This document shows positions 61,942 to 64,000 of a stretch of DNA of 64,000 bases, one piece after another. How positions within the stretch are numbered: position 1 is the first letter of the stretch; every line of letters starts with the position of its first letter. Origin of the DNA: Favolaschia claudopus (Eukaryota; Basidiomycota; Agaricomycetes; Agaricales; Mycenaceae); the NCBI GenBank assembly GCA_037176885.1, contig JAWWNJ010000028.1, positions 1,116,001 through 1,180,000 of the forward strand, given 5' to 3'. The notes under the pieces were generated by a model. The model was not told the DNA's origin and made no database searches. It worked only from the letters and a program-made list of their open reading frames with translations. The position numbers and the translations under genes were made by a program.

Positions 61942-62510
61942 CGAACTCGCCCCGGAAAGTGTGACGTCACAGTCATGATGGTCACACTTTCCGCGTCGGC
62001 TTTCTTCGGCCTGTTCGGTCCTTTCTCTCCCCACTTGCTCCCCACCACAACCGATGTATTGAACACGCGCCGCACAGGATGGCGCCGCGCAGCGGGCCTC
62101 GCGGCGAGCGCCGGCACCACGCAGTGGGCCTCCGCGGCGAGCGGTTGCACCACGCAGTGGGCCTTAGCGGCGAGCGAAGCGCCACGCAGTGGGCCCCGCG
62201 GCGAGCGGAAGCCCCGCGCAGCGGTCGGGGTCTGGGGTGGAAAACCCCAGCCGTCCGGGCCGGCGCCCGTAACCCTTCTTCCTTCTTTCAAATTCTTTTT
62301 GTGTATGTATTTTGTGTTCAATTAAAAACTTAATTCTCCTACTGAAAAAGTAAAAAATACAGCCAAAAAAACGCCCCCAGCAAAGGATCTACACCAGAGA
62401 AAAAGATCACTGCCCGCGGCGAGGCTAGCGCAAGCAAAAGGGAGGCGGTGGTCCTCGACATCGCACAAAGAGTGTGACAGTCACATGTCACACTTTCCGG
62501 GGCGGGTTCG
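61942..62510. mobile_element. nested inverted-repeat unit inside the larger element
   Basis: 24-nt ends match with one mismatch in inverted orientation (61942-61965 and 62487-62510; both read CGAAC-pyrimidine-CGCCCCGG then AAAGTGTGAC outside-in). Each end also contains a second inverted copy of GTGTGAC, so each could form a hairpin. No target duplication is evident. It could be an inserted MITE or subterminal structure of the outer element. Confidence 0.55.
62088..62224. repeat. GC-rich minisatellite, about 32-33 bp x 4
   Basis: Units begin CGCAGTGGGCC and contain GCGGCGAGCG. Starts are at 62088, 62120, 62153, 62185 and a partial at 62217. It is the most GC-rich stretch of the window and lies inside the nested inverted-repeat unit. 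Confidence 0.8.
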
Positions 62511-62847
62511 GCCTCCGGCAGACCGTCGGCTGGAACCCAGCCTCCTTCGATGTCTGGTACACATCTCACCTCCAGCTCAGGCCCACGTGGCTGACCATTG
62601 GCGGTGTACCGTGCTGCTTCCCAACCCTCTCTAGTTCTTTCGTTACCGACCCATGCCAATCTACCACCGTACCAAAAACGTCAAACAACAGGGCCTGGAC
62701 GCCTGAAAGTGGAGAAGACATTGTGTGCGGTGGGAGAGATGGAGGAGATTTCCGATTCGTCAGGATTCACGATATCCATGGCTGAAGACAGGCCGTGCTG
62801 AGATTGGTCAGATCTGAGTGGCGGAGAGCGGAAAGCCGGTAATGGTG

Positions 62848-64000
62848 TTATGAGGACGCATCTTCCGCTCTATTTTTGAGCCCGACGTATACCAGCGTGA
62901 AGGTAGGAAGGATATTCTGCAGTAGTAAGAACTCAAATTAGCTTCAAAGTAGCAGTCTACCAGTAGAACCTGCCATCAGCTGTTGTGCAATGCCCAGTGT
63001 GATAATGGTCATGTCGACATTCGAAAAACTGCCGATGACGAGGGCCATTATTCCCAGAAGGTATACTGCACCGGATTCTAGTCTAGGAATCGACGTCAAA
63101 TGTTTAGTCAGGTTCCGTCATTTTCTTAGAATCTTACATGACCCCGACAGCCATCTTGTAACGTCGAGATATCGGACTGTCGGGGCAAAAAATAGTCGAA
63201 GCTGCACGCCGCACCCAAAATATTCGCCCAGCTGAATACTCCAAGTCAGCTACTAGTATAGTGACTCATGTTGGAAAAGAAGATTTACCGGTCAAAGCTG
63301 TAAGACTAAGACTGGTGGCGGCAGCCAGGGTATACGCAGCACGCTCGTAAACAATGGTTCTCTTGGGTGTTGAAGCGTAACCTCCAATTCCTACCGTAAC
63401 GTTGAACGAGGCATCGGTCAAGTTGAGGAAGAGATTTCGAATTCAACTTACCCGCAGTCAATACCAAGAGCAACGCAGGCAAGATGATGGGCTTCATTTG
63501 ACAGGACCAGATGACATAACAACGATACAACTGTGATAATGTCAGGATCTGGCACTTGTCGGTGGTAGGGTAGAAACTGAACGAAAATGCAATCTGTTAT
63601 AAAGCTTTCAAATCATGAATACGAGTTGAAATTCCGGCGACGATTACCCACTTGTTTGCAACGAAGGTCACAGCCTGCGCGATGTATAGTTCCTGCCCAG
63701 CATGGATCGCGGAGGCGATCTTGCCCTCATTGCCCTCGATGATTCCTTGCAAAGTATCCAAATCATTCAAAGAAACTGTGATTGTCAAAGCAATTTGCGT
63801 GGTTCCGGCCACAGCCATCAGGTAGTTTGCGAATATGAGGAGCGTTGTCCCTGTAGTCCGGCGACGAGAAAGTGTATAGAGAGAAAACAGGAACAGGGCG
63901 ACGTAAAAACCTGGATTTTATGTTAACCTTGAAGACCTATGAAGGGGGAAACCCGTGTACCATAGAAGACGAGGGAGATCTATGACTCCGATTTAAATGA
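62848..64000 (-). CDS. TM-G: multi-pass membrane protein of the YRCYVxW family, 5' end outside window
   Basis: Micro-exon 1 (63979-63961, ISLVFYG) is the first exon inside the window; exon 1 lies beyond 64000. Exon 3 reads VALFLFSLYTLSRRRTTGTT, then LIFANYLMAVAGTTQIALTI, LDTLQGIIEGNEGKIASA and LYIAQAVTFVAN. The 22-nt micro-exon is 63604-63583 (FITDCIF). The next exon is LYRCYVIWSCQMKPIILPAL. The last exon, NILPTFTLVYVGLKNRAEDA, stops after SS at 62848, so the QSVEP-type tail of TM-E and TM-F is missing. The shortened tail and the Arg in place of Met (LKNRAED) are its own. It is otherwise intact as far as visible. Confidence 0.7.

Larger units (their letters stand above)
60591..62606. mobile_element. 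2,016-bp TIR element with TA target duplication, probably non-autonomous
   Basis: Left end CACCGCCAAAGTGCCGAC and right end GACCATTGGCGGTG form terminal inverted repeats with a 9-bp core (CACCGCCAA). TA flanks both ends (60589-60590 and 62607-62608). Comparison with HAD-A defines the empty site: HAD-A has CACGGGATTG at the end of exon 1, whereas here CACGGTA lies on one side and TATTG on the other, so TA was duplicated. No long ORF with transposase character was found inside. A TA duplication fits Tc1/mariner-like or related elements; the family is not fixed by nine bases. Confidence 0.75.
59696..62721 (-). pseudogene. HAD-B: L-2-haloacid dehalogenase-like copy split by an inserted element
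   Basis: Exon 1 (62721 to about 62609) reads MSSPLSGVQALLFDVFGTVV with motif I intact, up to the Gly of KQHG. The last codon of that exon is then cut by the 2,016-bp element at 60591-62606. Beyond it the donor GTGCGTTC resumes at once, and exons 2-6 follow in order: GDWKEFAAAWTRGYDENT, RIAQGGEGPSSVDVMFRE, EEILTTEKWKALSDKLTNQA, GWPDSTPGLYNLKKEVIIAT, and NPKVFLGAVKHLSLEPQNCA ending LLTGN at 59696. Every exon is open and motif residues (FDVFGT, ATLSNGN, VAAHADDL) are kept, so the gene was functional until a recent insertion. If the element were spliced out with the intron, a product could still form, but no matching donor was seen at the break. Confidence 0.85.
59696..64000 (-). repeat. segmental duplication unit 2 (TM-G + HAD-B, with insertion)
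   Basis: Same order as 50924-53540. The unit is longer because of the 2,016-bp element inside HAD-B, and it runs off the right edge within TM-G. Confidence 0.8.

Noticed and set aside
62088..62224. 32-33 bp repeats that might suggest CRISPR
   Set aside because: The units are directly adjacent without spacers and lie in a eukaryotic mobile element.
60591..62606. A protein-coding transposase inside the inserted element
   Set aside because: The longest ORFs (about 130 codons near 61.0-61.4 kb) are low-complexity Ser/Pro/Arg frames without DDE or other catalytic motifs.
23260..64000. The membrane proteins as STE3-type mating pheromone receptors
   Set aside because: The motifs (YRCYVxW, VESGA, TLVYVGLKN) and exon layout do not match STE3, and no CaaX pheromone precursor or homeodomain gene was seen nearby.

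Overview
The window is nuclear DNA of a filamentous basidiomycete, almost certainly a mushroom-forming agaricomycete. Nearly every gene is cut by many 45-60 nt GT-AG introns, some exons are only 11-22 nt, and several families seen here (MLKL-NTD-like NLRs, YRCYVxW membrane proteins, the F-box and Zn2Cys6 types) are typical of Agaricomycetes. No rRNA and no convincing intact tRNA was seen. Exon coordinates were read by eye from splice signals and reading frame, so individual borders may shift by a few bases.

Layout. 0-22 kb holds single-copy housekeeping and regulatory genes: a partial F-box protein (-), a small basic-tailed protein (-), a TPR-like/MYND-finger protein (+), a Zn2Cys6 transcription factor (+), a caleosin-like EF-hand protein with a Gly/Ala-rich repeat domain (+), a multi-pass membrane protein (+), a TMEM184/Ost-alpha-type membrane protein (-), an NB-ARC/TPR NLR-like protein with an MLKL-type N-terminal helical domain (-), and an NmrA-like NAD(P)-binding protein (+).

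23-49 kb begins with two membrane proteins of one paralogous family. The largest gene follows: a 33-exon, about 2,447-residue group III (Nik1/Os-1-like) hybrid histidine kinase whose HAMP region is greatly expanded. Twelve successive exons are exactly 276 nt and each encodes one 92-residue HAMP unit. After it come a single-pass surface-type membrane protein (-), a possible HAD-like hydrolase (-), a third family membrane protein (-), a protein with a PD-(D/E)XK-like core (+), a more distant 7-TM protein (-) and a fourth family member (+).

49-64 kb is a duplicated accessory block, all on the minus strand apart from one decayed zinc-finger gene. It contains an epoxide-hydrolase-like alpha/beta hydrolase, an intact 2-haloacid-dehalogenase-like gene (HAD-A), membrane proteins TM-E, TM-F and TM-G (the last partial), and a second dehalogenase copy (HAD-B). 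HAD-B is split near the end of exon 1 by a 2,016-bp element with terminal inverted repeats and TA target duplications.

The most notable features are the poly-HAMP kinase and the seven-member membrane protein family, which keeps a 19-nt and a 22-nt micro-exon at fixed positions. Family membership is inferred from motifs read by eye; no database search was possible.
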